The notes under the pieces were generated by a model. That model saw nothing but the letters and a program-made list of their open reading frames with translations, did not search any database and was not told where the DNA came from. 64,000 nucleotides of DNA. Origin: Tetraselmis striata (lineage: Eukaryota > Chlorophyta > Chlorodendrophyceae > Chlorodendrales > Chlorodendraceae). Both the position numbers and the translations under genes were made by a program. The stretch is taken from NCBI GenBank assembly GCA_006384855.1, contig VCJN01000388.1, positions 98,637-162,636 on the forward strand, written 5' to 3'. Shown one piece after another: positions 11,367 through 23,117 of the stretch (positions are counted from its first letter, which is position 1; the number at the start of each line of letters is the position of its first letter).

Positions 11367-12173
11367 TCACTGACGGCATGTCTCGCTCTCCTTCAGCTCC
11401 TGGGCCGTCCGCCGCCTCACCCTGCGCACCCTACCAGCCGCGCGTGCCTTCTCGGAAGCCTCACACACGGCGGCGCGAGTCGCGTCGTGGAACGCGTCCC
11501 TGACATGGCGGAACTCCGCCCTCACCGTGGCCGTGGTCGGGCAGGGGACTGCCCGCTGATGGGTCGCCATGCATGGGTACTTGGGGCCGTACCAAGCCGG
11601 GGTGCCGTCGCAGCAACACTCCCAGTCCGTCCGTTGGCCGCAGTCCACGCATGACGGGCGTCCGGCCAGGACACGCACATGATAGTGCATGTGGCCGCCT
11701 CCCGCCACTGCTCGTAGTGCTCCGGTCAACATGGCGACGAGCAAGTCGGCATGTCCCGCAGGTGGCTGCGGGGCGGGTGGCGCGAGCGCAGCCTCGCTCG
11801 CCTCGACAACCCCCTCAGCCCGATCAGTCGCCTCGACCACGGCCTCCTCCGCCTCCTGACGCGGCGCACCAGGCGCATCATCGTCGCCTGGCAGGGCGTC
11901 CCCCCCCGCAACGGCGCCGTCGGCGGTGGCCGACGCCGTCGTGGCGGGGTGTTGTGAGGAAGTGGCCCTAGACATAGGTGGGGCCGGCACCGCCATGTGT
12001 TGCTCCACACGCGGTGCGGTTCCTGACGCGACAGCTCCGTCGCACCAGTACCGGCGCCGGCACCCCACGCCTGCTGGGCTTACCACCAACCGGCATGTTT
12101 CCTTTGGGAGGCGGTTCATCCGCGTCGGAGGTGAGCGGCGGTGCCGGTGTGGGTGTGGATACTGCCCGGCCAT
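11367..12173 (-). CDS. Unrecognised Cys-rich ORF in the CACTA element
   Basis: A 268-codon frame on the strand opposite the transposase. The first 120 residues are low-complexity and acidic (GEA- and EAxE-rich). The C-terminal half has HYHVRVLAGRPSCVDCG, TDWECCCDG, then CMATHQRAVPC: a compact set of cysteines with the look of a zinc ribbon. A helical, charged tail follows (RHVRDAFHDATRAAV, then a basic KARAAGRVRRVRRR run). I do not recognise the family. CACTA elements often carry a second gene for a subterminal-repeat-binding protein, and this ORF could be that. Upstream exons may exist, because the frame's first residues look arbitrary. Confidence 0.45.
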   Translation of the reverse strand: MAGQYPHPHRHRRSPPTRMNRLPKETCRLVVSPAGVGCRRRYWCDGAVASGTAPRVEQHMAVPAPPMSRATSSQHPATTASATADGAVAGGDALPGDDDAPGAPRQEAEEAVVEATDRAEGVVEASEAALAPPAPQPPAGHADLLVAMLTGALRAVAGGGHMHYHVRVLAGRPSCVDCGQRTDWECCCDGTPAWYGPKYPCMATHQRAVPCPTTATVRAEFRHVRDAFHDATRAAVCEASEKARAAGRVRRVRRRTAQELKESETCRQ

Positions 12174-12984
12174 TAGGGCTCCCGCCGCCTGCCGCTCCGC
12201 CGACCCACGCCGCGGCGTGTGTTGCGCCCCGCATAGTCGCCTCGAATATAATATACATGACGCGGGGACGGGCGGGGGGGGGGGGGGGGGGGGGGATTCG
12301 TGCGTTTCGTATGTCGGCGGAAAGGCGTGCGAAGCTGCGGCTGGCGAAGGTGGTGGAAGTAAGCGTGGCGGCGTCGGCGGCGTATTACCGTGCGTGCATG
12401 CGTGCGCAACCCCGCGGCAGCAAGCGCCGGACTCGGCGTGTGCCGGCGGCAGAGCTGCGAAGCCATGGACACGGTACGGGATGCCAAGTCTGGCTAAGCA
12501 ACTGCCGAGGCTGGCGGCTTAACCCCCATGTCCGGCGGTTGAGGGACGGAAAGTGCGTAGAAGTTGATCGGCAAAGCGGGCATATAAGCCTGGCTGTGCT
12601 AGGTTCCTATTAAGTAATGGCGGTTTGTGCTAAGTAATTCGTAGGGGTGGACCATGCAGCGCAGGTAGGGGGCGGTATAAATGAGGCCGGGCACATATAC
12701 TGCTCCACGAAACGACACTGTCGCACGTGTAGTTGAATAGACGCCCCCCCCCCCCCCCCCCCCGCCGGGTCGGCCCGCCGGGTCGGCCCGCCGACCCGCC
12801 ACGGCATGTAATATCTGTCATGCATCGCCGGGGTATGTGTGAGTGGATGCCCCGCCGCCACATCCCCCCCCCCCCCCCCCCCCCCCCCCCATTTACACTT
12901 GTGCACTCATTAAGTTTGGGCTGGTTTCGGAGCAGTACATGTACGTATGTATATACATACAATGGAACGTAGGACCTGCGCGGA

Positions 12985-13246
12985 AAGAGGCGGGGCTGGC
13001 GGAGTACGTTGGGGGTGCGTAGAGTAGCGTGTTGGTGAGATTCGGGGTGCATCGGACGCCGGATGCCCATCCACCCAGCGTAAAAGACGCGTACGTAATA
13101 TTCACACTATATATATTCACACGCAAATGTGTGAAAACCGGACATTCCGTGCCGGATGGGTGGGAATACGGCGTCCGATGCAGCCAAAACCCCAGCAACA
13201 CGCTATTCTATGCACCGCCAATGCACTCCGCCAGCACCGCCTCATT
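12985..13246. repeat. Long imperfect hairpin, arms of about 95 bp
   Basis: The segment 12985-13078 is the reverse complement of 13151-13246 at roughly 80 percent identity by eye, with about 70 bp between the arms. Matching blocks include GGCTGGCGGAG, TAGCGTGTTG and GCATCGGACGCCG. A transcript across it would form a long double-stranded stem inside the CACTA element. Confidence 0.85.
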
Positions 13247-14185
13247 CTCTGTCGATTTCGAAAACGCCTTCACATTATCCACCGCTAATAATTGCAATTG
13301 CCACCGTGTAATGTTGTCACGATGTGCGCACACAACAACACTTACTACCGGTTCCGACGCGGATGGAGGCGAGGCTTGCGGAGTCCACTGGCGGTGCACA
13401 GACTAGCGGGAGACTAGATCCATTGTCGCTTATTTACAAGCACGGGCGGTGCTGCCAGACCTGATCGTCTACGGCCGATATAATATTCACACTATATTAA
13501 CATCGGTGCACACCGCCGCACACCGCCGCACAACGCTGCGCGCGCACATTCGTCGCGCACATATACGCGCGCCCTACCGCACACATTATCCCGGATTCAC
13601 TCGCCGTATCCATTACGCCGTGCTACTTCAACAATAAACATTGCGAAATTACACCGACACAATGCCGCACCGACTAGCTCTTGACAATACGTGCATATAA
13701 ATAGTAGTGGCGCGCTGCTCCTCGCCTCCGATGTGTCGTTGACTGCTGCGGAAGGCGGTCGTCGACTGGGTGTTAGTTTCTCCACCTCGCCCCCCCCCCC
13801 CCCCCCTTCACCGCTCACAGCGCCATGGCCGACCTCGCCCCCCCGGGCAAAAGTGGGCGGCGAGCCTTGTTGTCTCGCGTGTCCGCGCCGCCGGCATCGA
13901 GGAGGACGAGAAAGACATGAGGAAACGCGTGACAAGGTGGGCGCGCAACAAAACACTCCATCCTCCACATTAGCACGCACCCACTCGTGGCTAACTTGTG
14001 CCGCGCGCAGGTTCGTCCGGGAGCGCCGTAAGGCCCACCTCAACGCCAAGGCTTCCACAGTGCCAGCGGCGCAACTCGTGGTGGCCGAGGAGGCCGCATC
14101 CTCAGCCGCTTAAAGGCGAAACGATTGTGGCTTGTTGTGGGTGTCTGGGCACAGGGGGCGTCCCGACGCGAAGGTAAGGAAGCTC

Positions 14186-14401
14186 ATGGCGGCGTCGTCG
14201 ACGGCACAGCCTCCCGGGGTGGTGAAGACACTGACGGATGACAAGAAGCGGAAGAGGCCAGTGAAGAAACGCCGAGGTAAGAAACTGACGGTCGCGGAGT
14301 CGGAGGCGGAGTCGGAGGCGGAGTCGGAGGCGGAGGCGGAGGCAGCGAGATCGTCGAAGCGGAGGGTCCCCCGGGCACGCAAGAACAAGAACAAGCAGTA
14401 G
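14186..14401 (+). CDS. Small basic ORF near the CACTA right end
   Basis: 71 codons from ATG to stop. It contains a lysine-rich nuclear-localisation-like stretch (DDKKRKRPVKKRRGKK), ESEA repeats, and a basic tail (KRRVPRARKNKNKQ). It may be the last exon of a longer plus-strand gene: a preceding block (about 13820-14113) has open frames with splice-like GTGGGC and CGCAG sites. Function unknown. Confidence 0.35.
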   Translation: MAASSTAQPPGVVKTLTDDKKRKRPVKKRRGKKLTVAESEAESEAESEAEAEAARSSKRRVPRARKNKNKQ

Positions 14402-15083
14402 CCCCCGCCCCCTTACCCCCCTCCCCTCACTCCCCCGGCGGGAGCGGCGGGGGGGGGGGGGGGGGGGGGCGGCGGGGGGACCCCGCCTCCGCCTCCCGCC
14501 CCCCCCCCCCCCCCCGGGGCCACATTCCCCGATGGCAGCTGTCGCGAATATTGTAATTCGAACATTCTTCGGCAAACCGCTGCCTGCCCCCGCCCTCCCC
14601 CTCGCGAATATTTATGTAACGTGAGCACTCTTTGGCAAAACATGGCAGCCAAACCGCCCATCTGATGACCTTTGATCGGACGGCTGGCAGGCCCGTTCAG
14701 CAGTACTAGCTATAATGTACACAAAATTCCCCACTTTGGCCGAATAGTACGGCTGCGATTTGCGCTCCCATGTACTAATAGTCGTAGTTATCCACAGGAC
14801 CACTCGTCATCGCGCCCGGGTTCGTACTAGATACCCGGTACCGGCTTAATAAATATATCGCGTACTACCCGATACCACACGGACAACCTTGTACCTTATA
14901 CGTCATTGCCATGTAACAATTCACCGGGCTAGTACGACTACCAGAATGATGACAAAAAGGATTTATCGCCCGCCGGCAATAACGCCGGATGTACTCGCAC
15001 GTAACTGGATGGACGTGCCGCCACCAACAGCAGCCTTCACGGATAAATAATAGTCGCTAGTAGTAGTGCTTCGTCACCCGTAT

Positions 15084-15105
15084 GTCACATCTGAATCTCA
15101 CAGTG
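15084..15105 (-). repeat. CACTA right terminal inverted repeat
   Basis: 22 bp, exact reverse complement of 7969-7990, followed by the GTA target duplicate. Confidence 0.95.
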
Positions 15106-17536
15106 GTAGTCCAGAACGACGTCAGAGTTAGTGGCCCAACCGCCTTGGTAGCGAATGTGGGACAATGGCACACCGACGGCGTTCGCTGCAGAGGTTGCGC
15201 CTTTGCGAAGACTGTGCGAGGTCCAGGAGGTGCCAGCAGGGGGGGCAGCGTTGACCAGACGGATGGCTGTGGACAGCCAATCTGACATTGTAGCTGCAGT
15301 CCAAGGTTTTGACTGCTCATCTGAACTGACAGCCCAGAAGTTTGACACAGCCAAGCCAACAGTAATCAGGGGGACTGACTGGACGTGGTCGAGGAAGTGG
15401 TGCAGGAGACGGGCCACTCGGGGGTGCTCTGACACTGGGAGGAGAAGTACGCGTAGGTCGTCGGGTCCCCGTCAACCAGCGCGACCCTTCTCTCGGTACA
15501 CTTTTGCAGGGTGATGTTGCAGTCGTCGACATGCACGTCTCGCACTCGACAGGACACGCCAGTAAGGCCCCTGGCAAAGAACATAAAGTTGACAACCGAG
15601 GCCAGGAGGGCTCGGAAGTCGTGGTGGTACTCGAACGACAGTAGCAGTAGTCGCCTCCAGCGGGCTGATGTTCTCAGAGTCGTGGCAGAACTCCGCGAAC
15701 TGAGACAGCCGGCCGGCGTAGCTCTTGAGTGTCTGAGCGCTGAGGGAGCTGGAGAGTAGGTCGAGCGTCCGCTGGCCCAGCTCGTCTGAGCCGAACGCGT
15801 CCTGCAGCCGAGATCGCAATGAAGCAGCCCAGGGAGCGACAGCTTCGGGCTCGTCAATCACTGACATAAGTGCGTCGTTTTACTGACAGAGTTCCACCGG
15901 TACGACTACTGTTCGCAAAGTACTCGGCAGCAGCACTTAGGTTCCCGGCGGTTGGCCGGTAGCTGCTGGACGGGTTTGCAGTAGCATTGGTACGGGTTTG
16001 CGGGGCTAGGTTCAGGTAAGAGGGCCGCCCCGCGCGCCCTTCGCGCTCGTAGCGCCTGTCACGCGCGTAACGTACCCGCGCGAAACTTGGTCGTTGCGAA
16101 CCAGTTGTAACACGTAGTGTAACAACCGACGGACGCAGTGGTGGAATGGTACGGGAGGCGGTTGGTTGAGCCGCCATGTGCAGGTGTGCGGATGGTTGAG
16201 TCGCACTCGGCTGTAGCTGTAAGAAGCGCCGCACCGAGGAAGGTCTAAAGGAAGTCTGTAAGGTGGGGGGGTCAGGTCCTGACACGGGGCGCTCATCTCG
16301 CCGTTGAGCTGCAAGGGTGCGTCTTGCAGCGGTCACCGAAAGGTGGCCTCGCAAAGCTCCAGCAGCTCCGACGAAAGGCGCCCCACACCGTCACTCGCTC
16401 GTGCTCACCTTCGCGGCCACGCCCGCGTCCACCGCCACGTCCTCGCCCACGCCCGCGACCTGCAGCTGCAGCCGCCACTCGAGCAATAGCGATCGCTTTC
16501 GCGCTGCTGGCAACGGTCGCCTCGAAGACACGGCGCTCGTAGTCCCGCATCAGGTCCCCAAAAATCGCGGAACCCAGATGCTCCGAAGCAAACTGAAAAT
16601 GTTGGGCTCGCAGCACATCCAGAACACCTTGGTCACCGTGCACACGCTTGATCTCATTTAGCCTCCGCAGGAAGGCCAAACGAAACCGAAACGCCTTGTC
16701 GATGGCCTCGGCGTGGTTCCGAGCTCTCGCGAGGTAAGGGGTGAAGTCCTGGTTGGTGGCAGGACGTAGGGCAGCAGCTCGTCGAGAGCCACGAAAAGCG
16801 CGGCCATGTGGGCCCCGAAACACGACATCCACAAATACTCCTCCTGGGCCGGCAGACGCCGGTCATCCTGCTTGATGCACTCGTTCGTTAGGTCGGTGCT
16901 CAGGGGAAAGAGTCCAGGCACTCGGCTGACCGGTCGAACGGCCTCGTAACCAGACTCTGCTCTCTGGCACCGCGAGGTAGTCATCCTCGGCACTCACGGA
17001 TTTTGCTCCGACACGGCCGCTCTGGGCTAGCTCTAGCAAGTCGGGGCGCTCTGCGGCTCCCCCGCTGCCTGTCGGCTGTCCCGCGATGCGCTGCCCGAAG
17101 CCGGAGCCATGTGCCCCTTCTCCATCAACAACGCGCTCACGAGCCGTCAATTGAGCTACAGCTGTAGCCAGTGCCCGCACATCTGCTTGCAACGACTTCA
17201 GCGTCGGCTCAGCGACGGGTTCTTCTCCATCTGACATGGTAACGCACGGACGTACGGACGAGAATATCACACTCGGATGGCGAGCCGGGTGTGGTCTTGA
17301 ACAACCTGGGGTGACCTTGCTCGCAACTGGTTACGAGACAGTTTTTACATCGCTGCGTGGAACGCAGCGAAAACTGGAAGATGGCAGGCTCAGATGTTCT
17401 AGCTGCTTTTATATCTACTCGTGCTGCACCCAAAAAGGGCGCAACACCAGATGCCTAGTTCCCGTACCACTGAGCAGCACTTGTAGCTGAAAAGCGGTTA
17501 GGTCAAGGGAGGAAACCCCATAAACTAGTTTAAAAC

Positions 17537-18209
17537 AAACCCATCAGCCGCGCCTGTCATGCTGACGCTGACAAGCTGTCATGCTAACTGGCGCTGGGCG
17601 GCTCGCCGCTCATCGGCGAGACGGCGCAACCCCGACGACTACGGCCGCGCGAGAGTATGGGGATAGGGGTACGAGTAGCGACCGGGCCGGCGGCCGCCGC
17701 GCCGGTACGGTACCGGTACTGTAAGGATCCTTACTGTAAGGTATCCTTACTGGTACCGAAAGACGACCGCCATGACGAATACTCCTGCTGCCCTTACTTA
17801 GGAATCCCAACTACAATATAACGGAATAAAGTACATATGCGAATACGAGGACTATCCGTCAGATACAACATCAGCACGTTGTCAATACAGTTATTTATAC
17901 GAGTATTGACAAAGCGTACGTGTGGCTGGCATTGTCGTAAATCCACGGTCAATAATGATGTTACATTGACAATTCATGTAGAGAGTTGCAGCTTTTATTC
18001 CGAGTAGTTCGGAAACGGGCATTATTTAGCGCCCTATGTAATTATATCACACTAGCGCCCGATGTGATGGGAAATCATGGAAATTTTTCTCGCTGCCAAA
18101 ACTTAGCGACTATCTACACCGGTTTATCTAATCACGTCATCTATGGCGATTTGACGCGACGAGCGCTGCGTTCATCCTGCTGCGCTGCTACTCGTAGTTG
18201 CTACCGTAC
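17537..18209. other. Spacer between the split YR element and a LINE remnant
   Basis: No gene is seen. Short palindromic stretches rich in GGTACC and TAAGGATCC-like motifs lie at about 17700-17760. The right part is AT-richer. Confidence 0.4.
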
Positions 18210-19724
18210 CAGGTACCAGGCACTGTTTTGTCGACGACGGTCGTATGTTAGGCTTGTGGCCACTGTCAAGAAGCTAGGCGAGGGCGGGGCCCCGGACGTG
18301 CGGCATGTGGCAGTAGGGGACGCGGAGCGTCGCGCAACGGAGCGGGCGATGGTGGACATCATGAAGGAGACGTATGTGTCGGTGCTTGCGCTGTCCCAGC
18401 TCGGCGTCGGCATCTCCGCATGGGGACTTTGTGCTCGTCCACGGTGTCCGCCTCATCGCCGAGAAGCTGGCAGTCCCGTAATCGTCCACACCGACCTTCG
18501 CAACGCTTACACCGAGGCGGCGCCGCACCATCATCCAACGCCACATGGATTGCTCCCCTCTACACCCTGTCATCCATGCGCTCTCAGCGTCCTTCTCTAC
18601 GAATTCGTATATTCTGCTCATGGACGATCGGGGCGCCCCTCTGCGGAGGACGTCGTATAACATGGCGGGCCGTGGGCCACGACATCCTTCGGCGTCGCGA
18701 TTCAACCCGAGGTGCATGAGTGCGACAACACGTTACAGACGGGGCGGGCGCGCTTCAACGTTGACGACGGTTATTTGGCGGGCCTCCCGAACCGGGCACC
18801 TTTGGCCGGCCCATCACGCCTTCCACACGTCCATCAAGGCGTCCGTGGGGCAAACACGACAGCACTACGCTGTAGAAGGGACGTCGCCGACGGGGCGGCG
18901 CGCTTCAACGCCGACAATGGATATTTGGAGGGCCTGCCGGAGCACGTTTGGCCGGCCCTTCCCGCCTTCCGCACGTCCATCAAGGCGTCCGTGGGGCTTG
19001 AGGTGCGCTTCGACAAGATGCACGCGTACAACGCGGACATGGAGGCCGCGCAGCGTGAGACCCCGGGCGACATTGAGTGGCCCGAGCTGAATGGCCACCA
19101 CGCACGGCATCCCGGTCCTCAACTTGCCGCTCGGGTCGCTATGGTATACGGCAAGGCGGAGGAGCTACAAGAGGAAGTGGAAGCCAGCCTGAGCAACCTC
19201 CTATCTGCCAAGCCCAGTCGTCGGCACACCCATGCCCTGCATCACCACGCGCGGGCCCTGCTCGAGCATTGCATGCAACAAATGGCGGAATATTGGTCCG
19301 CAACTGCCACCCGTCCACGATGGAGGCCTTCGCGGAGGCGGGGGATGCCACCGTCCTCACCGCGGTGGAGCGGGTGCTAGGGGTCTCTTTTGAGCCCTCC
19401 ACATACGGCACCGACATCAATCCGGTGGTCACCGATTATACCTGCTGGCGGAGCTTTTGCACGACCAGCATGACCCCACGGCAGCAGAGGCAGCTAATTA
19501 AAGCGAGGATGCACGGGCCATGGCGCGCACCAGACCTCCCCACTCGGTTGAAGGGCGATGGAGTTCGCGATGCCGCCTTCATCGGCTGCATGATTGGCAT
19601 CCTCCCAAGGTTCCTCATTAGGAACTTTGACACCAATAACACCTTCACCCTTGGGTTTTTCTTCCCACAACTTGAGTCCGTACTTGGCCGAGGCGAGACT
19701 TCTCACTTTCCAACCGGCCCTTAA
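18210..19724 (+). pseudogene. LINE-like reverse transcriptase remnant
   Basis: Pieces in several frames follow the order of an RT domain of the non-LTR type seen in algae: DVRHVAVGDAERRATERA and QLGVG (fingers), VHTDLRNAYTE (motif A), the VQHGGPWATTSFGVAIQPEV block (motif B), ARFNVDDGYLAG (motif C, the catalytic Asp pair), then GLEVRFDKMHAYNADME (motif D). The tail runs AVERVLGVSFEPSTYGT, then DAAFIGCMIGILPRF. The 5' part is missing. At least three frame changes are visible. A stretch of about 107 bp covering motif C is duplicated in tandem (18747-18853 and 18893-18999), and the second copy has DN in place of DD. The exact clade is not assigned. Confidence 0.75.
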
Positions 19725-19739
19725 CACCGGGTGAAGTAC

Positions 19740-22540
19740 TGCGTATGTACTAAATCCGGGCGAGCCGGCGCGCCTACCCGTACTCGTAGCGTGTTCCTCT
19801 TGCGAAAAGGTGGACCGTCCGACGAGCGGACGACCCACCACCAGGCCAACTGCCGGCCTTCGCCCACAGTGGCGTGAAGAGCAGGCCCTCTAGGAGGACA
19901 CCACCACAGCCACCAAGGACACCGACAGATATGAGGAGCAACAGGACGCCGGCGCCGGCATTCTTCTGGCCACGCTGAGGGGCGGTAGAGTACAACAGCC
20001 AGCGATCCACACGGTCGCAACTTATTGCAAAAAATTCCGCAGGCACCCAACTCCCACCAGCAACCCGCCGCCACATACGCGTACTGCAACACCCATCTCG
20101 TCACCTGCTCCTCACCGGCCTCCCCGCCGGCACGGACGATTCCACCCATGTGGCCTTACTGTTCGGCGATCTGGTGGCCCAACATCAAACTATGGACGAA
20201 GAGTCGCGCGGCCGGACTGTGACGAATCTGATCCGCACCCTCAGCCCCAATATCGGAGTCCAAATCCTACCGGCAGACGTCCGGGTGGTGACTCGCCGCC
20301 CTCCCAGACCCACCGCCGCTGACCCAACCGGATCGAGTGGCACCATGCTTCCACTGGGTCCGTCATCTTGCGACTGGCCCGCCGAGAAACGGCCGCTAGC
20401 GTATTGCAGACCCAATGGACATGAGAGGGCACATCGATCCTCGACCGCCATGGTCGCCGCTGTTCCACCCGCCTGCTTGGAGCGCCGCACCTCGACGACA
20501 TCGAGCTCCCGGTACATCAAGCGTAGCTCCGCTCCCCCTCGTTCATGGGCCTTACAGAGGCTGACATGTGGCAGCAACTGGCGGGGGGCCTCCTCCCGGC
20601 GTACGACCAACCCCAACCTGGCGAAGCGGCGGTAGACCAATCGGCGGAAACGCCAGCAGACAGCTTGGCACGCGCCGGCATGAGAGCTTGGGCCTAGTAC
20701 GAGGCCGACACATACGAAGACGACGCCGTCATCTGCCCCGGCCCCGACCCGCACCCTATTGGGCCTCCTAGAGGTCCGCGAGGTGTGGAAGGCCCGCCGC
20801 TCGGCCGACTCGGTGCGACTCAAACTCCTTGATCCCGATGCGGCGCGCCTACTATACAAGATGTGCGCCGCGATGCCGTACTGCTGGCGCTGCAGTTTGG
20901 CGACCCGACGCAGGGCCGAGCGGTTGTCCAAGTCACCGTCGAACACAGCGAAGAACTCGAGGACCAACCAGCCACCCCACACCAGGGAGTGCTGCCCCCA
21001 GTCATGTTCAAGCAGTTCTTCCGATGCTCGCTGACGGCCAAAGCCATCTGCACCGGCCCCCTAGCCAACCTAGAGCTGCCGACGGTCGAGCAGCTAGCAG
21101 AGGCCATCGCAGCCACCATCAGTCAGCGTATCAACACACCCCCGGAGCTGCAACACGCCCAATGGCTGACGGACACCATGATGGCTGCCGGCGTCGGGAT
21201 GCAGCAATACCACACCGACCCGACACTGCTGCGCGTGGGAGACGACAATCTATGCGCAATCTCCCTCGTCAAAGAGGACGAGGAGTTCGCGGACTCCCGA
21301 CTACGCCTGGCAGTGGCCCGCACCTATCATGTCGCACTACTACGGGCGGTACGCCTCAGAACCATCGTCATCAACCTCACGCAGTCCGAGTTCGATCCCT
21401 CGGAACTATTCGTACACCTCTTCAGCCAGACGGTCGGGGAGGCGGGAGAACTCGGCGGCAACACTGGCCACAACCAGCTCCGACGCACAGCGATGGGCTT
21501 GCGTAAGAATGCTCGAAAGACCCCTCCAGCATCCCTCGCTCTTCGGGCCGAACAGCACCCAGTCTACACTCTCACCCTGCAGTTGACCGCCCATCACCAC
21601 AGCATCATCGGTGGCACCCGCGGGACTGACAGAAAGCAGTGGCAGTGGCGTAAGACAGTCTCCACAGCGTGCGGGAAGATCAAGCAAGGCCGCGCCAGCT
21701 GAGGTACCTGCCGAGGGGCAACCTGCGGGCACAACGCCAGCACCACCATCAGCCGGCCCAGCCCAACGGACACTACCAGCGGCCCCAACAGCCCAGGCCG
21801 AACCTCAGATCCACGACACTCCCCCATTGGGTTCGAGCACATGATACAGAGGCGAGGAGCGGTCGCTAATGCCGTTGCAGCCATCGAACAACGCCGAGCA
21901 GCAACGGAGCGCGCCCCCGGAGCAGCCCACCCAGCCCTTATTGCACCTACAGCCACAGCCCTAGCGGCAACCGCCATGACCGGGGTGCAAGCGGACGACG
22001 AGGACGAGCTTGAACTGAACTACGAGGAGAACGTCAGCACCATGGATGTGGACACCGCCCAGCGCGGAGCAACGGAGGCACCAAGTCTGGCTGGCATTAC
22101 CCTCGACTCCCCCCAACGCTCAATAGTGCAACGCACATTCCGCGAAGGCATACCTGACGGCACCACATAACGACTTGTCGAGCTTCAGCACCTCACTACC
22201 ACAACCACAGAGCTGCTCGCCCAGTCCGCCCCAGCCAGTCAGCATACGATCGCGGCCGAACTAGCCAGACTCGCAGCGGAGTCACATCGACTGCGTAACC
22301 CACATCGCCACTCGATCATGCTTGAACAGCACCCTCGCCAGCCCCTCCCAACGGGCAAGGGCAAAGCAACCGCATCTGCCAAGCAAAAGAAGAAGAAGCC
22401 CATGGGTCGTAGCCGCTCAGGCGGCGCCAGCCGCAACCGCAGCAGGAGCAAGCCGCGCCTCTGTGACACTCGCGACTCCGACAGCGAATGGGAAACGGAC
22501 GACGAAGCAGCCCAACCATCTGACAGCTCGCATCAGTAAC
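19740..22540 (+). pseudogene. Unrecognised long coding remnant
   Basis: A chain of plus-strand open frames with protein-like composition. About 20560-20860 contains LTEADMWQQLAGGLLPAY in one frame. The longest frame (20863-21702, 279 codons) includes MFKQFFRCSLTAKAICTGPL, HAQWLTDTMMAAGVGMQQY and ARTYHVALLRAVRLRTIVI. Frames at 21841-22170 and 22171-22540 add an acidic segment (DEDELELNYEEN) and a basic, serine/arginine-rich tail (KQKKKKPMGRSRSGG) ending near 22540. Stops and frame changes separate the parts. I do not recognise the protein. Because a repeat-type 3' end follows at 23117, this could be the ORF of the element that ends there. Confidence 0.45.
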
Positions 22541-22979
22541 TGCTGCGCGATCCACCGCGGCAACAAGCAAGCCAGCTGACTCAAGAACACCGGCCACAAC
22601 TAATCCATGTGACAGGTGCAGCTACTAAGATAACACACAGTCATGACAACACCGCCCAAACCACATGACATCCCCATCGCTGATTACCACAACCACGCCA
22701 CATACAACAAATCCTCACTCTCGTGAAGGAGGGCATCGCAGGCCCCACTAATCCTACTAGCCGGCTCAGCGGTGGATAAATACTGAGCAACACTTAGCTA
22801 TTCCGGTCAGCCCCCTTCCCCCAACTCGCCGTAGTAGATGTAGGCGGGACGCTTCGGCTGACTAAGCCTGCTGAGCTCTGAATGGGATAGGCCTGACTTA
22901 GGTAGGGACAGCAGGGGGGGCGATGCTGTCCTAGCTACAGCCCGCTGGAGGGAGGAGGGGCTTGGACACACAAGAGGAC

Positions 22980-23117
22980 GGCCGGTAGCTTGAGGTGTAT
23001 TTACTCCTAGTGTTCCCTACCATGCTTAGAGATAGCAAGCCCTAAGAACGACTCTGTCTAGGCATGTGGACGCGGCAGATTAGCAGTTGCAATCAATTTC
23101 GATTTCAATTTCAATTG
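22980..23117 (+). repeat. 3' end of an AATTTC-tailed repeat family, copy 1
   Basis: The segment shares with the units ending at 44525, 45832 and 47149 the order CCGG-AGCTTGAG, GTTCCCTAC-ATGCTTAG, CCCTAAGA, TAGCA-GTTG. It ends in an ATTTCAATTTCAATT-type tail at 23091-23117. A short simple tail like this is typical of target-primed retrotransposons. Confidence 0.75.

Larger units (their letters stand above)
7969..15105 (+). mobile_element. CACTA (EnSpm-type) DNA transposon, 7137 bp
   Basis: The ends are perfect 22-bp inverted repeats starting CACTGTGAGATTCAGATGTG. The trinucleotide GTA lies on both sides (7966-7968 and 15106-15108) and is present once in the unbroken YR copy (around 26577), so it is a 3-bp target duplication. 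CACTG ends, a 3-bp duplication and a Tnp2-like transposase remnant define the CACTA superfamily. Inside are a zinc-finger/Tudor-like ORF and the transposase remnant on the plus strand, a Cys-rich ORF on the minus strand, a small basic ORF near the right end, two tandem-repeat blocks, a long hairpin and many G/C runs. The insertion postdates the YR element. The coding part is damaged, so this copy is probably not autonomous. Confidence 0.93.
7456..17536 (-). mobile_element. YR element of DIRS/PAT type, fossil, split by a nested CACTA transposon
   Basis: Second copy of the family seen at 26067-29288. Read on the minus strand, the parts run: repeat A1 (about 17351-17536), gag-like region (about 16300-17240), YR region (about 15106-16354 continuing into 7790-7968), repeat B1 (7762-7789), repeat A2 (about 7577-7764) and repeat B2 (7456-7483). 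The 7137-bp CACTA element (7969-15105) sits inside the YR region, and its 3-bp target duplication shows a clean insertion. Without the insert the element is about 2.9 kb against 3.2 kb for the other copy. It is an old copy, clearly broken in several places besides the insertion. It also has no reverse transcriptase region. Confidence 0.88.
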
